64,000 nucleotides of DNA from Pseudomonas oryzihabitans (GCF_001518815.1 NZ_CP013987.1:1157001-1221000), one strand, 5' to 3'. Counted from the first letter of the stretch, positions 22,827 through 32,144 are shown. The notes: generated by a model not told the origin, from the letters alone. A program made the numbers and translations.

Positions 22827-23150
22827 ATGGGAAAGTTTCGACGCGAGTCCGAAAAGCTGCCCGTCGACGTACGCCTGCAACGCCGCCTGGCCCTGGCGCT
22901 GGATGAGGCCGCCACTCAGGAGCGCCTCTACGACAGCGCTGACGGGGAAATAGAGGTGCAGGGCCTGAGTCCGGCCGAGTACGCCCTGATCAGGCGCTGG
23001 CTGGAACGTCACCAGGCGACGGAGGCGGCCATGGCCTGCTGCCTGGGCTGCGGACGGGTACAGCCGGTGGGATCCTTCTGCAGTCACTGCCAGGGACGCC
23101 AGGTCCTGGTCGAGAGTCCTTCTGCTCGGGTCCGCGCTCCCCTACACTGA
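22827..23150 (+). CDS. Small zinc-ribbon protein of unknown function
   Basis: A 107-residue cytoplasmic protein. The first 70 residues are predicted helical and charged (RLQRRLALALDEAATQERLYD). The C-terminal part has two cysteine pairs, CLGCGRVQPVGSFCSHC, that fit a zinc ribbon, followed by a short polar tail. I do not recognise a named family. The ATG at 22827 is 12 bases after a GGGAGG site; an ATG at 22815 abuts that site and is unlikely to be used. It is divergent from leuS and read with the YdcF-like gene 41 bp downstream. Confidence 0.75.
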   Translation: MGKFRRESEKLPVDVRLQRRLALALDEAATQERLYDSADGEIEVQGLSPAEYALIRRWLERHQATEAAMACCLGCGRVQPVGSFCSHCQGRQVLVESPSARVRAPLH

Positions 23151-23191
23151 GCGCCGCCGCGACCTGGAGGTCGCCACCGACCGGAGGGACC

Positions 23192-23953
23192 ATGGGTCTG
23201 CGTTATTTCTTCAAGCAACTGCTGCTGCCACCAGGCGGCCTGCTGTTGCTCCTGCTCTGTGGCTGGTGGCTGCGTCGTCGTCATCCGCGACTGGGGCTGG
23301 CCTGCTTCCTTTGCGGTCTGCTGGGCCTCTGGGCCAGTACCCTGCCGGCCATGGTGGAGTTCGGCGGTCGTCTGCTGGAACGCGATGCCGCCCTGCCCGA
23401 AGCCCGCTGGGCAGGCCTGGCGCAACAGGCGGATGCCATCGTGGTACTTGGCGCTGGCCGCGAGGTGGACGATCCCGGCTGGGGAGGCGATGCCGCCAGT
23501 CACCTGGCGGTGGAGCGACTGCGCTATGCGGCGCGCCTGGCCAAGGCCAGTGGCCTGCCGGTACTGATCACCGGTGGTTCGCCCCATGATCGCCCGCTGA
23601 GCGAGGCGGCGCTGATGACCGAGGTGATGGAGCGTGACCTGGGGGTGCCGGTGCGCTGGCAGGAAGGGGCCAGCCGTACCACCTGGGAGAACGCCACCCT
23701 GAGCGCGCCGCTGCTGCGCGAGGCCGGGGTGAAGCGGGTGGTGCTGGTGACCCAGGCCTACCACATGGCCCGTTCGCGCTGGTGCTTCGAGCGCCAGGGC
23801 TTCCAGGTGGTCGCCGCGCCCATGGGCTTCATCGGCATCCCCAACGGCCGGCCCTTCGGCGGCTGGTTGCCGGAAGCCAAGGCGGTCGAGCAGACCGCCC
23901 AGTTGCTCAACGAGACTGCCGGGCTCTTGCTCTATCCGCTTGCCTATCGCTGA
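23192..23953 (+). CDS. YdcF/ElyC family (DUF218) envelope protein
   Basis: 253 residues with two N-terminal membrane segments (about 8-24 and 32-50) and a periplasmic DUF218 domain: AIVVLGAG, the LPVLITGGSP strand, EGASRTTWENA and RVVLVTQAYHMARS. Relatives such as ElyC affect undecaprenyl-phosphate use and envelope integrity, but no reaction is settled. The ATG follows a clear GGAGGGACC site. Its last ten bases overlap the end of the converging lnt gene. Confidence 0.85.
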   Translation: MGLRYFFKQLLLPPGGLLLLLLCGWWLRRRHPRLGLACFLCGLLGLWASTLPAMVEFGGRLLERDAALPEARWAGLAQQADAIVVLGAGREVDDPGWGGDAASHLAVERLRYAARLAKASGLPVLITGGSPHDRPLSEAALMTEVMERDLGVPVRWQEGASRTTWENATLSAPLLREAGVKRVVLVTQAYHMARSRWCFERQGFQVVAAPMGFIGIPNGRPFGGWLPEAKAVEQTAQLLNETAGLLLYPLAYR

Positions 23954-25491
23954 GTCACCACCAGCGGCGCCTCTTCCGGACGATCCTGCCGCCGCAGCAG
24001 CAGGCCCCAGAGCAGCACCAGGACGGAAAAGATCGCCAGCGGCCAGAGGCGGTAGTGTAGATAGGGCGTCAGGCCGTCCATGGGCACCACGGTGCCCTGC
24101 AGCACGCCGACCTGGAAGGCCGGGATCTGCCGGCTGATACGCCCGAAGGGATCGACCAGGGCGGTGATGCCGTCGTTGGTGACCCGTACCAGCCAGCGAC
24201 CGGTTTCCAGGGCACGCATCTGCGCCATCTGCAGGTGCTGTTGCGGGCCGATGGACTTGCCGAACCAGGTGTCGTTGCTGATCGTGAGCAGCAACTGGCT
24301 CTGGGCGGCCAGGTCGGCGACGAACTCCGGATAGACCACCTCGTAGCAGATGTAGGGCGCCACCCGATAACCCTTCACCAGCAACGGTTCCTGGTGCTCG
24401 GGGCCGCGGACGAAGTCGGACATGGGCAGATCGAAGAAGCCGATCAGGCCCCGCAGGTATTCCTGCAGCGGCACGTATTCGCCAAAGGGCACCAGTTTCT
24501 GCTTGTAGTAGGTGCCCGAGCCGTTGCCGACCGCGGTGATGCTGTTGAAGTAGCGCGAATCGCCATCGGCATCGCGTTCGCGGGCGGGCAGGCCGGTGAC
24601 CAGGGCCCCGCCATGGGCGGCCACTTGCGCCCCTTCGGCGGCGAGGAAGTCGCCGACGTATTCACGCAGCACGGGAATGGCGTTTTCCGGCCAGACTACC
24701 AAGTCGGCATCGGTCTGCTCGGCGGTATGGTCACGATAGAGCGCCAGGGTGGCCCGTGCATGATCCGGATTCCACTTGAGTTCCTGGGCGATGTTGCCCT
24801 GGACCCCGGCGACCTTGAGTGGGGCACCGGCCGGTTGCGTCCACACCTGGCCCTTGAAGACATCGCCCGCGACCCAGGGCAGGGTCACCAGCACCAGGGC
24901 CGCGACCAGGGCCACCGGCCGCAGGATCAGCCGTGGGGCATTGACCAGCAGGGCCGCGGTAAAGGCCAGCACGGCCGAGATCAGCCAGACGCCGCCCAGG
25001 GGCGCCAGGCCCTGCAGAGGGCCGCTGAGCTGGCTGTAGCCGAGCAGCAGCCAGGGAAAGCCGGTCAGTGCCCAGCTGCGGAACAGCTCCAGGGCGAACC
25101 ACAGGCCGGCGAAGGTGAGGGCATCGCCCAGGGGTGCCTGGTTGCGTCTCAGGCACAGCGCCCAGAGCCAGGCCGGCAGCGCGAAGAACAGCGCGATGCC
25201 GGCGCAGAAGCCCACGGTAAGCAGTAGCGCCAGTGGCACGGAGGCGGCGCCGTAGTCGTGGATGCTGACGTAGATCCAGCTGGTGCCGGCAAGGAAGGCG
25301 CCGAAGCCATAGCACCAGCCGCGCAGCAGGGCACGCCAGGCGGTGAGGCCCTTGAGGCCCAGGTAGAAAAGACCGGCCGACAGCAGGGCCAGTGGCCAGA
25401 TATTGAAAGGGGCCAACGCCAGGGGCGTGAGGGCGCCAGCGAAGAGTGCCAGAAGGTTGCCCTTCCAGCCAGGTTGAGAGATCCAGCGCAT
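23944..25491 (-). CDS. lnt: Apolipoprotein N-acyltransferase
   Basis: Adds the third acyl chain to the N-terminal cysteine of lipoproteins in the inner membrane. The 515-residue protein has about seven membrane helices and a periplasmic nitrilase domain with the catalytic triad E269 (VVWPENAIP), K332 (KQKLVPFGEYVP) and C382 (PYICYEVVYPE). This matches the spacing in E. coli Lnt. corC usually sits immediately upstream; here a 321-bp repeat-rich gap separates them. Confidence 0.96.
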   Translation of the reverse strand: MRWISQPGWKGNLLALFAGALTPLALAPFNIWPLALLSAGLFYLGLKGLTAWRALLRGWCYGFGAFLAGTSWIYVSIHDYGAASVPLALLLTVGFCAGIALFFALPAWLWALCLRRNQAPLGDALTFAGLWFALELFRSWALTGFPWLLLGYSQLSGPLQGLAPLGGVWLISAVLAFTAALLVNAPRLILRPVALVAALVLVTLPWVAGDVFKGQVWTQPAGAPLKVAGVQGNIAQELKWNPDHARATLALYRDHTAEQTDADLVVWPENAIPVLREYVGDFLAAEGAQVAAHGGALVTGLPARERDADGDSRYFNSITAVGNGSGTYYKQKLVPFGEYVPLQEYLRGLIGFFDLPMSDFVRGPEHQEPLLVKGYRVAPYICYEVVYPEFVADLAAQSQLLLTISNDTWFGKSIGPQQHLQMAQMRALETGRWLVRVTNDGITALVDPFGRISRQIPAFQVGVLQGTVVPMDGLTPYLHYRLWPLAIFSVLVLLWGLLLRRQDRPEEAPLVVTQR

Positions 25492-25688
25492 CGAAAATCC
25501 TTGGTCCGATCGAGGCTGCGCAAGCTTACTCGCCAGCGCGAGTCAGTGCCAAAGGCGCTTGAGGGAGAGCGAGCCAGGTCGCAGTTGGGGAGGGGTGGTA
25601 AAGGCTATCGCGGCCATGGCGATCCGTCGGTTGGGCTAGGACGACTCTATCGTCGAAGCCCAACAGTCGTGCAGTCGAGGCAAGGCCT

Positions 25689-25721
25689 GTTGGGCTTCGC
25701 TGCGGTCAACCCAACCTACGG
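25689..25721. repeat. 33-bp GTTGGGCTTCG...CCTACGG repeat, copy 1
   Basis: A 33-base element containing the inverted motif GTTGGG...CCCAAC. It is identical to the copy at 40255-40287 except for one base. Both copies are intergenic and lie near the same other repeat modules. Confidence 0.8.
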
Positions 25722-25767
25722 CGGTCCGTAGGAGGGCGTGCGATGCGGGTTGCCTAGGCAGAGACCG

Positions 25768-25802
25768 GCCCTCACCCCAACCCTCTCCCGGAGGGAGAGG
25801 GG
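25768..25802. repeat. CTCACCCCAACCCTCTCCC dyad repeat, copy 2
   Basis: The sequence reads CCCTCACCCCAACCCTCTCC and closes with the complementary GGAGGGAGAGGG, just after the corC stop on the minus strand. It shares its core with 14749-14780 and, in inverse orientation, with 40335-40367. It could fold on the corC transcript end. Confidence 0.65.
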
Positions 25803-25812
25803 GCAAACGCGG

Positions 25813-26652
25813 CTAGCGGTTGACCGGGGTCACCCGCAGCAGGTGGATGCGGCGGCCGTCGGCGTTGAGGACGCGGAAACGGAAGTCATCGATCACCGTT
25901 TCCTCGTTGCGCTTGGGCAGGTGACCCAAGCGATTCATCACCAGGCCGCCGGCGGTGTCGGCGTCGGTGTCGGCGAAGCGGGTCTCCAGGGTCTCGTTGA
26001 GCGTCTCGATGGGGGTGAGCGCCTTGACCACGAAGTCGCCATTGGGCAGCGACTTGATGAAGCTCTCTTCCTCCACGTCGTGCTCGTCCTCGATCTCGCC
26101 GACGATCTGCTCCAACACGTCCTCGATGGTCACCAGGCCGGCGACGCCGCCGTACTCGTCCACCACGATGGCCATGTGGCTGTGGGTAGAGCGGAATTCG
26201 CGCAGGAGCACGTTGAGGCGCTTGGACTCGGGCACGAAGGTGGCCGGGCGCAGCACCGCCTTGAGGTCGAAGGGGAGCTCGTGGTCCAGCAGCAGCAGGG
26301 GCAGCAGGTCCTTGGCCAGCAGCAGGCCGAGGACGTCGTCAGGGCCGTCGCCGATCACCGGATAGCGGGAGTGGGCGGCCTCGATCACCGCCGGCAGGAA
26401 TTCCGCCGGGGTCTGGTGGGCACGGATGCTGATGATCTGGGAGCGCGGCACCATGATGTCGCGCACCTGCAGGTCGGCTACCGAAATGGCGCCCTCGACG
26501 ATGGACAGCGCCTCGCTGTCGAGCACCTTGTTCTCGTGCGCTTCACGCAGCAGTTCCAGCAGCTCCTGGCGGCTCTTGGGTTCATGGGCAAAGGCCTGGA
26601 CGATGCGTTCCAGCCAGGAACGATGCCCATTGCCTGATCGATCTTCGTTCAT
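25813..26652 (-). CDS. corC: CorC/HlyC-type CBS domain protein (YbeX)
   Basis: 279-residue cytoplasmic protein with two CBS domains (about 70-190; VRDIMVPRSQIISI and MAIVVDEYGGVAGLVTIED) and a CorC_HlyC FAD-like domain at the C-terminus. The family is linked to magnesium/cobalt efflux and, as YbeX, to ribosome maturation. I chose the ATG at 26652 (MNEDRSGNGHRSW), seven bases after the ybeY stop; the frame further upstream is ybeY coding sequence. It is the third gene of the ybeZ-ybeY-corC unit. Confidence 0.93.
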   Translation of the reverse strand: MNEDRSGNGHRSWLERIVQAFAHEPKSRQELLELLREAHENKVLDSEALSIVEGAISVADLQVRDIMVPRSQIISIRAHQTPAEFLPAVIEAAHSRYPVIGDGPDDVLGLLLAKDLLPLLLLDHELPFDLKAVLRPATFVPESKRLNVLLREFRSTHSHMAIVVDEYGGVAGLVTIEDVLEQIVGEIEDEHDVEEESFIKSLPNGDFVVKALTPIETLNETLETRFADTDADTAGGLVMNRLGHLPKRNEETVIDDFRFRVLNADGRRIHLLRVTPVNR

Positions 26653-26659
26653 GTGTGTG

Positions 26660-27115
26660 TCATTCACCGTAGGGATCGGGATAGCCCAGTTCAGCGAGCA
26701 ATTGGCGTTCCAGGTCTTCCATCTCCTCGGCTTCGTCATCTTCCAGATGATCGTAGCCCAGCAGGTGCAGGCAGCCGTGGATGACCAGGTGCGCCCAGTG
26801 CGCCTTGACGGGCTTGCCTTGCTCGGCGGCTTCGCGGGCCACCACGGGGGCGCAGATCACCAGATCGCCGAGCAGGGGAATATCGAGGAATTCGTCCGGC
26901 ACGTCGGCCGGGAAGGACAGCACGTTGGTGGCGTAGTCCTTGTGCCGCCAGGTGCGGTTGAGCTCGCGGCCCTCGTCTTCGTCCACCAGGCGAATGGTGA
27001 GCTCCGAATCGCCCTGGCGGGCGCGCAGGGCCAGCTCACACCAGAGGCGTAAGTCCGGCTCCTCGGGAAGATCGGCCGCCTCGCTGGCGACCTGGACGTC
27101 CAGCTCAATCGCCAT
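26660..27115 (-). CDS. ybeY: Endoribonuclease YbeY, rRNA maturation
   Basis: Zinc-dependent endoribonuclease needed for 16S rRNA 3'-end processing and ribosome quality control. The 151-residue protein has the metal site [15 protein letters not shown] (three histidines) and the ahead strand [13 protein letters not shown]. The ATG at 27115 overlaps the ybeZ stop by 11 bases, giving translational coupling. The longer frame to 27322 is ybeZ read out of frame. Confidence 0.95.
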   Translation of the reverse strand: MAIELDVQVASEAADLPEEPDLRLWCELALRARQGDSELTIRLVDEDEGRELNRTWRHKDYATNVLSFPADVPDEFLDIPLLGDLVICAPVVAREAAEQGKPVKAHWAHLVIHGCLHLLGYDHLEDDEAEEMEDLERQLLAELGYPDPYGE

Positions 27116-28121
27116 GGCGATCCTCACCGTTGCCGCGCGGCTTGTCCTGCAGCGCCTCGAAGCGGTCATAGGCCTCGACGATGCGCTGCACCAGCGGATG
27201 GCGCACCACGTCCTTGGAATCGAAATGGGTGAAGCCGATGCCGGGCACGTCACGCAGGACCTCGATGACATGCTTGAGGCCCGACTTGGTACCACGCGGC
27301 AGGTCGACCTGGGTGACGTCACCGGTAATCACCGCGGTGGAGCCAAAACCGATCCGGGTGAGGAACATCTTCATCTGCTCGAGGGTGGTGTTCTGGCTTT
27401 CGTCGAGAATGATGAAGCTGTTGTTGAGGGTCCGGCCACGCATGTAGGCCAGCGGCGCGACCTCGATGACCTGGCGCTCGATGAGCTTGGCCACCTGCTC
27501 GAAGCCGAGCATCTCGTAGAGGGCGTCGTATAGAGGGCGCAGATAGGGGTCGATCTTCTGTGCCAGATCGCCGGGCAGGAAGCCGAGCTTCTCGCCGGCT
27601 TCCACCGCCGGGCGTACCAGCAGGATGCGGCGGATCTGCTCGCGCTCCAGGGCGTCCACGGCGCAGGCCACGGCCAGGTAGGTCTTGCCGGTACCGGCCG
27701 GGCCTATGCCAAAGTTGATGTCGTGATCGAGGATCGACTTGACGTAGCGCTGCTGGTTGGCACCACGCGGACGGATCATGCCCTTCTTGGTGCGCAGGGC
27801 CACGCTGGTGTCGCCGCCGCTACGGTGCTCTTCCTGCAAGGCTTCCAGGCCGGACTCCTGCAGATAGAGGTGCACCAGCTCCGGCGCCACCGCTGTGCCA
27901 CTGGCGGTCTCGCGATAGAGGCGCTGCAGGAGGTTCTGGGCCGCGCGGGTGCGCTCGGGATCGCCGACCAGTTCGAACTGGTTGCCGCGGTTGCGGATCT
28001 CGATGCCAAGACGCCGTTCGATCTGGCGCAGATTCTCATCGAGCTGGCCGCACAGGTTGGCGAAACGGTCGGCGTCGAAGGGTTCGAGGGTGAAATGCTG
28101 GAGCGTCTGGGGGGTATTCAA
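27105..28121 (-). CDS. ybeZ: PhoH-family ATPase YbeZ
   Basis: PhoH-like P-loop NTPase that partners YbeY. Walker A is [13 protein letters not shown], Walker B ends in [11 protein letters not shown], and the sensor region has [19 protein letters not shown] propose a TTG start at 28119-28121 ([16 protein letters not shown]) because related proteins begin at this point; no ATG is available nearby, and the open frame upstream (to 28286) runs into miaB. This gives 338 residues. First gene of ybeZ-ybeY-corC. Confidence 0.92.
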   Translation of the reverse strand: MNTPQTLQHFTLEPFDADRFANLCGQLDENLRQIERRLGIEIRNRGNQFELVGDPERTRAAQNLLQRLYRETASGTAVAPELVHLYLQESGLEALQEEHRSGGDTSVALRTKKGMIRPRGANQQRYVKSILDHDINFGIGPAGTGKTYLAVACAVDALEREQIRRILLVRPAVEAGEKLGFLPGDLAQKIDPYLRPLYDALYEMLGFEQVAKLIERQVIEVAPLAYMRGRTLNNSFIILDESQNTTLEQMKMFLTRIGFGSTAVITGDVTQVDLPRGTKSGLKHVIEVLRDVPGIGFTHFDSKDVVRHPLVQRIVEAYDRFEALQDKPRGNGEDRHGD

Positions 28122-28221
28122 GGTGTGCTGGGAGACCCTTTGGATTGGCTTTACGAAAACTTGACGTAGCTTGAGAGTAACCTGCGTCGCGCCCTTGGCA
28201 AAGGGCGCGTGCGACCATCCA

Positions 28222-29595
28222 TCAGGCCAGGGCGGCGGCGACGGTCGGGCGGGCGCCATTGGCGACCGGAGCGAGCAGGGTGCCACGCAGCGAGTGCGGC
28301 AGGGCTTCGTCGATGTGCACCTGGACGAACTGGCCGATCAGGCTGGCGTCGCTGCAGCGGAAGTTGACGATGCGGTTGTTCTCGGTGCGGCCCTGCAGCA
28401 TGCCGGGATCGCGCTTGGAGAAGTCGCTGACCAGGATGGTCTGGACGCTGCCAGCCATGCGCCGGCTGATCTCGAAACCCTGCTGGTGGATACGCGTCTG
28501 CAGGATCTGCAGGCGCTGCTTCTTGAGCTCGTCCGAGGTGTCGTCGACTAGGTCGGCCGCCGGAGTGCCAGGACGCGCGCTGTAGATGAAGGAGAAGGAG
28601 AAGTCGAAACCGACGTCCTCGATCAGCTTCATGGTCTGCTCGAAATCCTTCTCGGTCTCGCCGGGGAAGCCGACGATGAAGTCCGAGCTGATGCAGATGT
28701 CGGGCACCGCCGCCTTGAGCTTGCGGATGCGCGACTTGTATTCCAGCGCCGTGTGGTTGCGCTTCATGGCGGCCAGGATGCGATCCGAACCGGCCTGTAC
28801 CGGCAGGTGGACGAATTTCACCAGTTCCGGGATCTCGGCGTGGGCCTGGATCAGGGCGTCGGAGAACTCCAGCGGATGCGAGGTGGTGTAGCGGATGCGG
28901 TCGATGCCGTCGACTGCCGCCACTACATAGAGCAGCTCGGCGAAGTCGGCGATGCGGCCGTCGCCGGTGGCGCCGCGATAGCCGTTGACGTTCTGGCCCA
29001 GCAGGGTCACTTCTCGTACCCCGTGCTCGGCGAGGTGGATGATCTCGGCCAGGACGTCGTCCAGCGGCCGGCTGACCTCTTCACCACGGGTATAGGGCAC
29101 CACACAGAAAGTGCAGTACTTGCTGCAGCCTTCCATGATGGAGACGAAGGCGCTGGGGCCGTCGATGCGCGGCTCGGGCAGGCGGTCGAACTTCTCGATC
29201 TCGGGGAAGGAGATGTCCACCTGGGGTGCCCGGGTGGTGCGCGCGGCGTCGATCATTTCCGGCAGCCGGTGCAGGGTCTGGGGACCGAAGACCACGTCGA
29301 CATAGGGCGCGCGGTCGCGAATGGCAGCGCCTTCCTGACTGGCCACGCAGCCGCCGACGCCGATCACCAGGTCGGGATTTTCCAGCTTGAGTTCGCGCCA
29401 GCGACCGAGCTGGGAGAACACCTTCTCCTGCGCCTTCTCGCGGATCGAGCAGGTGTTGAGCAGGATGACATCGGCCTCGGCCGGATTCTGGGTGACTTCC
29501 AGCGGCTCCCGTTCGCCGAGCAGGTCGACCATGCGCGACGAATCGTATTCGTTCATCTGGCAGCCATGGGTTTCGATATAGAGCTTCTTGGACAT
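28222..29595 (-). CDS. miaB: tRNA-2-methylthio-N6-isopentenyladenosine synthase
   Basis: Radical-SAM enzyme that methylthiolates i6A37 in tRNA. The 457 residues start [19 protein letters not shown]. The UPF0004 cluster cysteines are in [15 protein letters not shown] and GVGGCVASQ; the radical-SAM motif is [15 protein letters not shown]; a TRAM domain closes the protein. The ATG at 29595 fits the family; the upstream codons to 29652 do not. It lies 100 bp upstream of ybeZ, the standard order. Confidence 0.96.
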   Translation of the reverse strand: MSKKLYIETHGCQMNEYDSSRMVDLLGEREPLEVTQNPAEADVILLNTCSIREKAQEKVFSQLGRWRELKLENPDLVIGVGGCVASQEGAAIRDRAPYVDVVFGPQTLHRLPEMIDAARTTRAPQVDISFPEIEKFDRLPEPRIDGPSAFVSIMEGCSKYCTFCVVPYTRGEEVSRPLDDVLAEIIHLAEHGVREVTLLGQNVNGYRGATGDGRIADFAELLYVVAAVDGIDRIRYTTSHPLEFSDALIQAHAEIPELVKFVHLPVQAGSDRILAAMKRNHTALEYKSRIRKLKAAVPDICISSDFIVGFPGETEKDFEQTMKLIEDVGFDFSFSFIYSARPGTPAADLVDDTSDELKKQRLQILQTRIHQQGFEISRRMAGSVQTILVSDFSKRDPGMLQGRTENNRIVNFRCSDASLIGQFVQVHIDEALPHSLRGTLLAPVANGARPTVAAALA

Positions 29596-29681
29596 GCGCG
29601 GCAGGGAGTCGGTAGCGAGTGGACCGCGCATTATAATGATGGCCTTCCGCACGGGGAAGAGCCGCCCGGAAGGCAGCCGGC

Positions 29682-30086
29682 CTAGCCCTGGGCGCTGCCC
29701 TCCGGTAGTCGGGCGATGACCTTGATCTCGAAGCGAAAGCCGGCCAGCCAGGTGACGCCGACCGCGGTCACCGTGGGGTAGGGCGCCGTGCCCCAGTGCT
29801 CCAGCAGCACCGGCCAGATCCGTTCGAAGCTGGCCTCGGCATCGACCATGAACAGGGTGACGTCCACTACGTCGGCGAAGGACGCGCCAGCGGCGGCAAG
29901 AATGGCGTCGAGGTTGGCGAAGGCCAGGCGGACCTGATCTTCCAGCTCCGGCTCGGGTGAGCCATCGGCACGGCTGCCGACCTGGCCCGAGACGAAGAGA
30001 AAGCCGTTGGAACGGATGGCTGGCGAATAGCGGTGCTGTTCGTAGAGGGCGTGGCGCTGGGCGGGAAAGACGACGTCACGGGTCAT
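29682..30086 (-). CDS. RidA/YjgF family protein
   Basis: 134-residue member of the Rid family (trimeric enamine/imine deaminases and relatives). Visible features are [18 protein letters not shown] at the N-terminus, [20 protein letters not shown], and the closing [17 protein letters not shown]. The arginine of true RidA (in the EIEAIA region) is not seen, so it may be a non-deaminating subgroup. It is divergent from a LysR gene with a clear shared operator, which suggests that it is the regulator's target. Confidence 0.85.
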   Translation of the reverse strand: MTRDVVFPAQRHALYEQHRYSPAIRSNGFLFVSGQVGSRADGSPEPELEDQVRLAFANLDAILAAAGASFADVVDVTLFMVDAEASFERIWPVLLEHWGTAPYPTVTAVGVTWLAGFRFEIKVIARLPEGSAQG

Positions 30087-30164
30087 GGTGGTGCTCCGGT
30101 AGGGATCGATGAGGCCACCTTAGGCGCCGGCCCGCCAAGAGATAAACCAGGCCTGGCGGTCAGC

Positions 30165-30187
30165 ATTGTTTGTACAATCCAAACAAT
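30165..30187. promoter_or_regulatory. LysR-type operator, 8-bp perfect dyad
   Basis: ATTGTTTG (30165-30172), seven bases, CAAACAAT (30180-30187): a perfect AT-rich inverted repeat containing the T-N11-A core expected for LysR regulators, in an otherwise GC-rich region. It ends 20 bp before the LysR start codon and about 80 bp before the RidA-like start, so it could serve autoregulation and activation of the divergent gene. Confidence 0.75.
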
Positions 30188-30206
30188 CCTCTTTCCAGGA
30201 ATCGGC

Positions 30207-31130
30207 ATGGACCTGTTCGCTGCGATGCAGACCTTCGTGCGGGTGGTGGAGGCCGGCAGTTTCACCCGCGCGGCCGAGACCCTGGGCAGCAGCCGGACCC
30301 GCGTCACCCAGCAGGTGCAGCAGCTGGAAGCGCGCTTGCAGGTGCGCCTGCTCAATCGCACCACCCGGCTGGTGCAGGTCACCGCCGATGGCGCTGCCTA
30401 TTACCAACGCTGTCTGGGCGTGCTGGCCGCGGTGGACGACGCCGAGACAGGCCTGTCGGTCGCCACCCGCACGCCCCGGGGTCGCTTGCGGGTGGATGTG
30501 CCCAGCCCTCTGGCGCGCCTGATCCTGATCCCGGCGCTGCCGGAATTCTTCGAGCGTTATCCGGACATCCAGCTGGACCTGGGCGTCAGCGATCGCCAGG
30601 TGGATCTGATCGGCGACAACGTCGATTGCGTGATCCGTGGCGGGCGCATCCGCGAGCAGTATCTGGTGGCTCGCCCGCTGGGCGCGCTACGGCTGGGTTG
30701 CTATGCCGCGCCGGCCTACCTCGCGACGCATGGTGTACCGGATCATCCCGCGGTACTGGCCGAGGCGCCGCATCGGGTGGTGCGATTTCTCTGGGGGGCG
30801 GGCACGGGCTTTCCCTATGCCCTGCAACGCGGCGCCGAGCGCCTGGAGTTGCAGGGGCGCCACAGTCTGGAGGTGGACGACGGCAATGCCTGCCTGGCGG
30901 CGGGGCAGGCGGGGCTGGGGGTGGTCTGTCTGCCGCACTACCTGGCAGCGGAAGCGGTGTCCCGCGGCGAGCTGAGGACCCTGTTCGAAGACTGGCAGGT
31001 AGCACCCCTGCCGCTTTATCTGGCCTTTGCCCCCAATCGCCATGTCAGCGCCAAGATGCGGGTGTTCATCGACTGGGTCAGTACCGTGGTGGCGCAGCGG
31101 GCACGGTTGGAAACCCCTGCTGATGGCTGA
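30207..31130 (+). CDS. LysR-family transcriptional regulator
   Basis: 307 residues. The N-terminal winged helix-turn-helix is MDLFAAMQTFVRVVEAGSFT with TRVTQQVQQLEARLQVRLLNRT; the C-terminal part is a periplasmic-binding-type effector domain (GRLRVDVPSPLARLILIPAL, YPDIQLDLGVSDRQVDLIGD). This N-terminus (DLFAAMQTF) is typical of the CrgA/QhpR-like subgroup. The ATG at 30207 was chosen over the open frame from 30033, which has no LysR-like sequence. The likely target is the divergent RidA-like gene. Confidence 0.92.
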   Translation: MDLFAAMQTFVRVVEAGSFTRAAETLGSSRTRVTQQVQQLEARLQVRLLNRTTRLVQVTADGAAYYQRCLGVLAAVDDAETGLSVATRTPRGRLRVDVPSPLARLILIPALPEFFERYPDIQLDLGVSDRQVDLIGDNVDCVIRGGRIREQYLVARPLGALRLGCYAAPAYLATHGVPDHPAVLAEAPHRVVRFLWGAGTGFPYALQRGAERLELQGRHSLEVDDGNACLAAGQAGLGVVCLPHYLAAEAVSRGELRTLFEDWQVAPLPLYLAFAPNRHVSAKMRVFIDWVSTVVAQRARLETPADG

Positions 31131-31181
31131 CCGCCATGCTATGCTCGCAGCCCTCTTTTTCCGTTGAAATTCGCGTCCGCC

Positions 31182-31517
31182 ATGAGCTCATCCCCGAACA
31201 AGCCGGCCATCTACAAGGTCATCTTCGTCAACCAGGGTCAGGTCTTCGAGATCTATGCCAAGCAGATCTTCCAGAGCGATCTCTGGGGCTTCCTGGAAAT
31301 CGAGGAACTGGTGTTCGGCGAGCGCACCCAGGTGGTGGTGGATCCGAGCGAGGAAAAGCTCAAGGCCCAGTTCGAAGGCGTGGTGCGCAGCTTCGTGCCG
31401 ATGCATTCGATCATCCGCATCGACGAGGTGGAGCGTCTGGGTCAGCCCAAGATCAGCGAAGCCAAGGGTGGCACCAACGTCATGCCGTTCCCCATGCCGA
31501 TGCCCGACAAAAGCTAG
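31182..31517 (+). CDS. DUF1820 family protein
   Basis: 111-residue cytoplasmic protein of the DUF1820 family, common in Pseudomonas but without an assigned function. Typical segments are AIYKVIFVNQGQVFEIYAK, LWGFLEIEELVFGE and the C-terminal VMPFPMPMP. The ATG at 31182 is preferred; an ATG six codons upstream lacks a ribosome site. It converges on the Sel1-repeat gene with a GC-rich dyad (AGCGGT...ACCGCT, 31545-31570) between them. Confidence 0.88.
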   Translation: MSSSPNKPAIYKVIFVNQGQVFEIYAKQIFQSDLWGFLEIEELVFGERTQVVVDPSEEKLKAQFEGVVRSFVPMHSIIRIDEVERLGQPKISEAKGGTNVMPFPMPMPDKS

Positions 31518-31568
31518 GTATGGCCAAGTAGGTTCGCGCTGGCGAGCGGTAGGGCCGGCGCCGGACCG

Positions 31569-32144
31569 CTAGTTCTGCGGCGGCTGGAAGGGATTGAGAT
31601 TGCCCGCGGTCTGCATGTCCTGCAGATAGTCGCGGAAGATCTGCCCCAGTACCTGGGTGGCCATCTCCAGCTCGTCACGACGCATCTGGGCGCTGACCAG
31701 GTCGGCGGTATCCATGGCTTCGTCGTTGCCATTGATGGCGGCCATCTTCAGGACGATATAGGCCTGGATGTTGTTGGGCGGAACGCCCTCGCCGCGAAAG
31801 AACATGTTGCCGAGTCGATTCTGCGCATCGGCGTTGCCCTTGAGCGACGCCTGCTCGAACCACAGCCGCGCCTGGTTGAGATCCTTGGGCGTCTGCTTGC
31901 CTTCGTAATAGAAGTCGCCGAGTTCGTACTGCGCCTGGGCGTCGCCGTCATGGGCGATCTGCTGGCAGCGGGCGATCGCCTGTGCCAGGGCTTCGTTGGC
32001 CAGATTCAGGTTGCAACGGCTGGTGCTGGGGACGAGCAGCGAATTACCACCGGCCAGGGCGACCAGGGGCATCAGAATTAGGGCTGCGCACAGGGTACGG
32101 CCAGCGCGGTGCATGAAGCGCCTCCACGAGCGAGGCAGGTTCAA
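31569..32144 (-). CDS. Secreted Sel1/TPR-repeat protein
   Basis: 191 residues. An N-terminal signal peptide (ILMPLVALAGG) is followed by two to three Sel1-type repeats (AQYELGDFYYEGK, ARLWFEQASLKGNADAQNRL, GNMFFRGEG). It is probably periplasmic and may be a protein-protein scaffold. Either the ATG at 32144 or the one at 32114 (MHRAGRTLCAA) could be used. A two-cysteine pattern (SRCNLN...ARCQQI) suggests a disulfide. Function unknown. Confidence 0.8.
   Translation of the reverse strand: MNLPRSWRRFMHRAGRTLCAALILMPLVALAGGNSLLVPSTSRCNLNLANEALAQAIARCQQIAHDGDAQAQYELGDFYYEGKQTPKDLNQARLWFEQASLKGNADAQNRLGNMFFRGEGVPPNNIQAYIVLKMAAINGNDEAMDTADLVSAQMRRDELEMATQVLGQIFRDYLQDMQTAGNLNPFQPPQN

Larger units (their letters stand above)
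25492..25812. other. Repeat-rich gap between corC and lnt
   Basis: No gene is supported. The stretch holds a hairpin GTTGGGCT...AGCCCAAC (25630-25664), the module ATCGCGGCCATGGCG (25607-25621), the 33-base element at 25689-25721, and the CTCACC/CTCTCCC dyad at 25768-25802. All but the first recur near 40.3 kb. This is an insertion of dispersed intergenic repeats between two genes that are normally adjacent. Confidence 0.7.
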
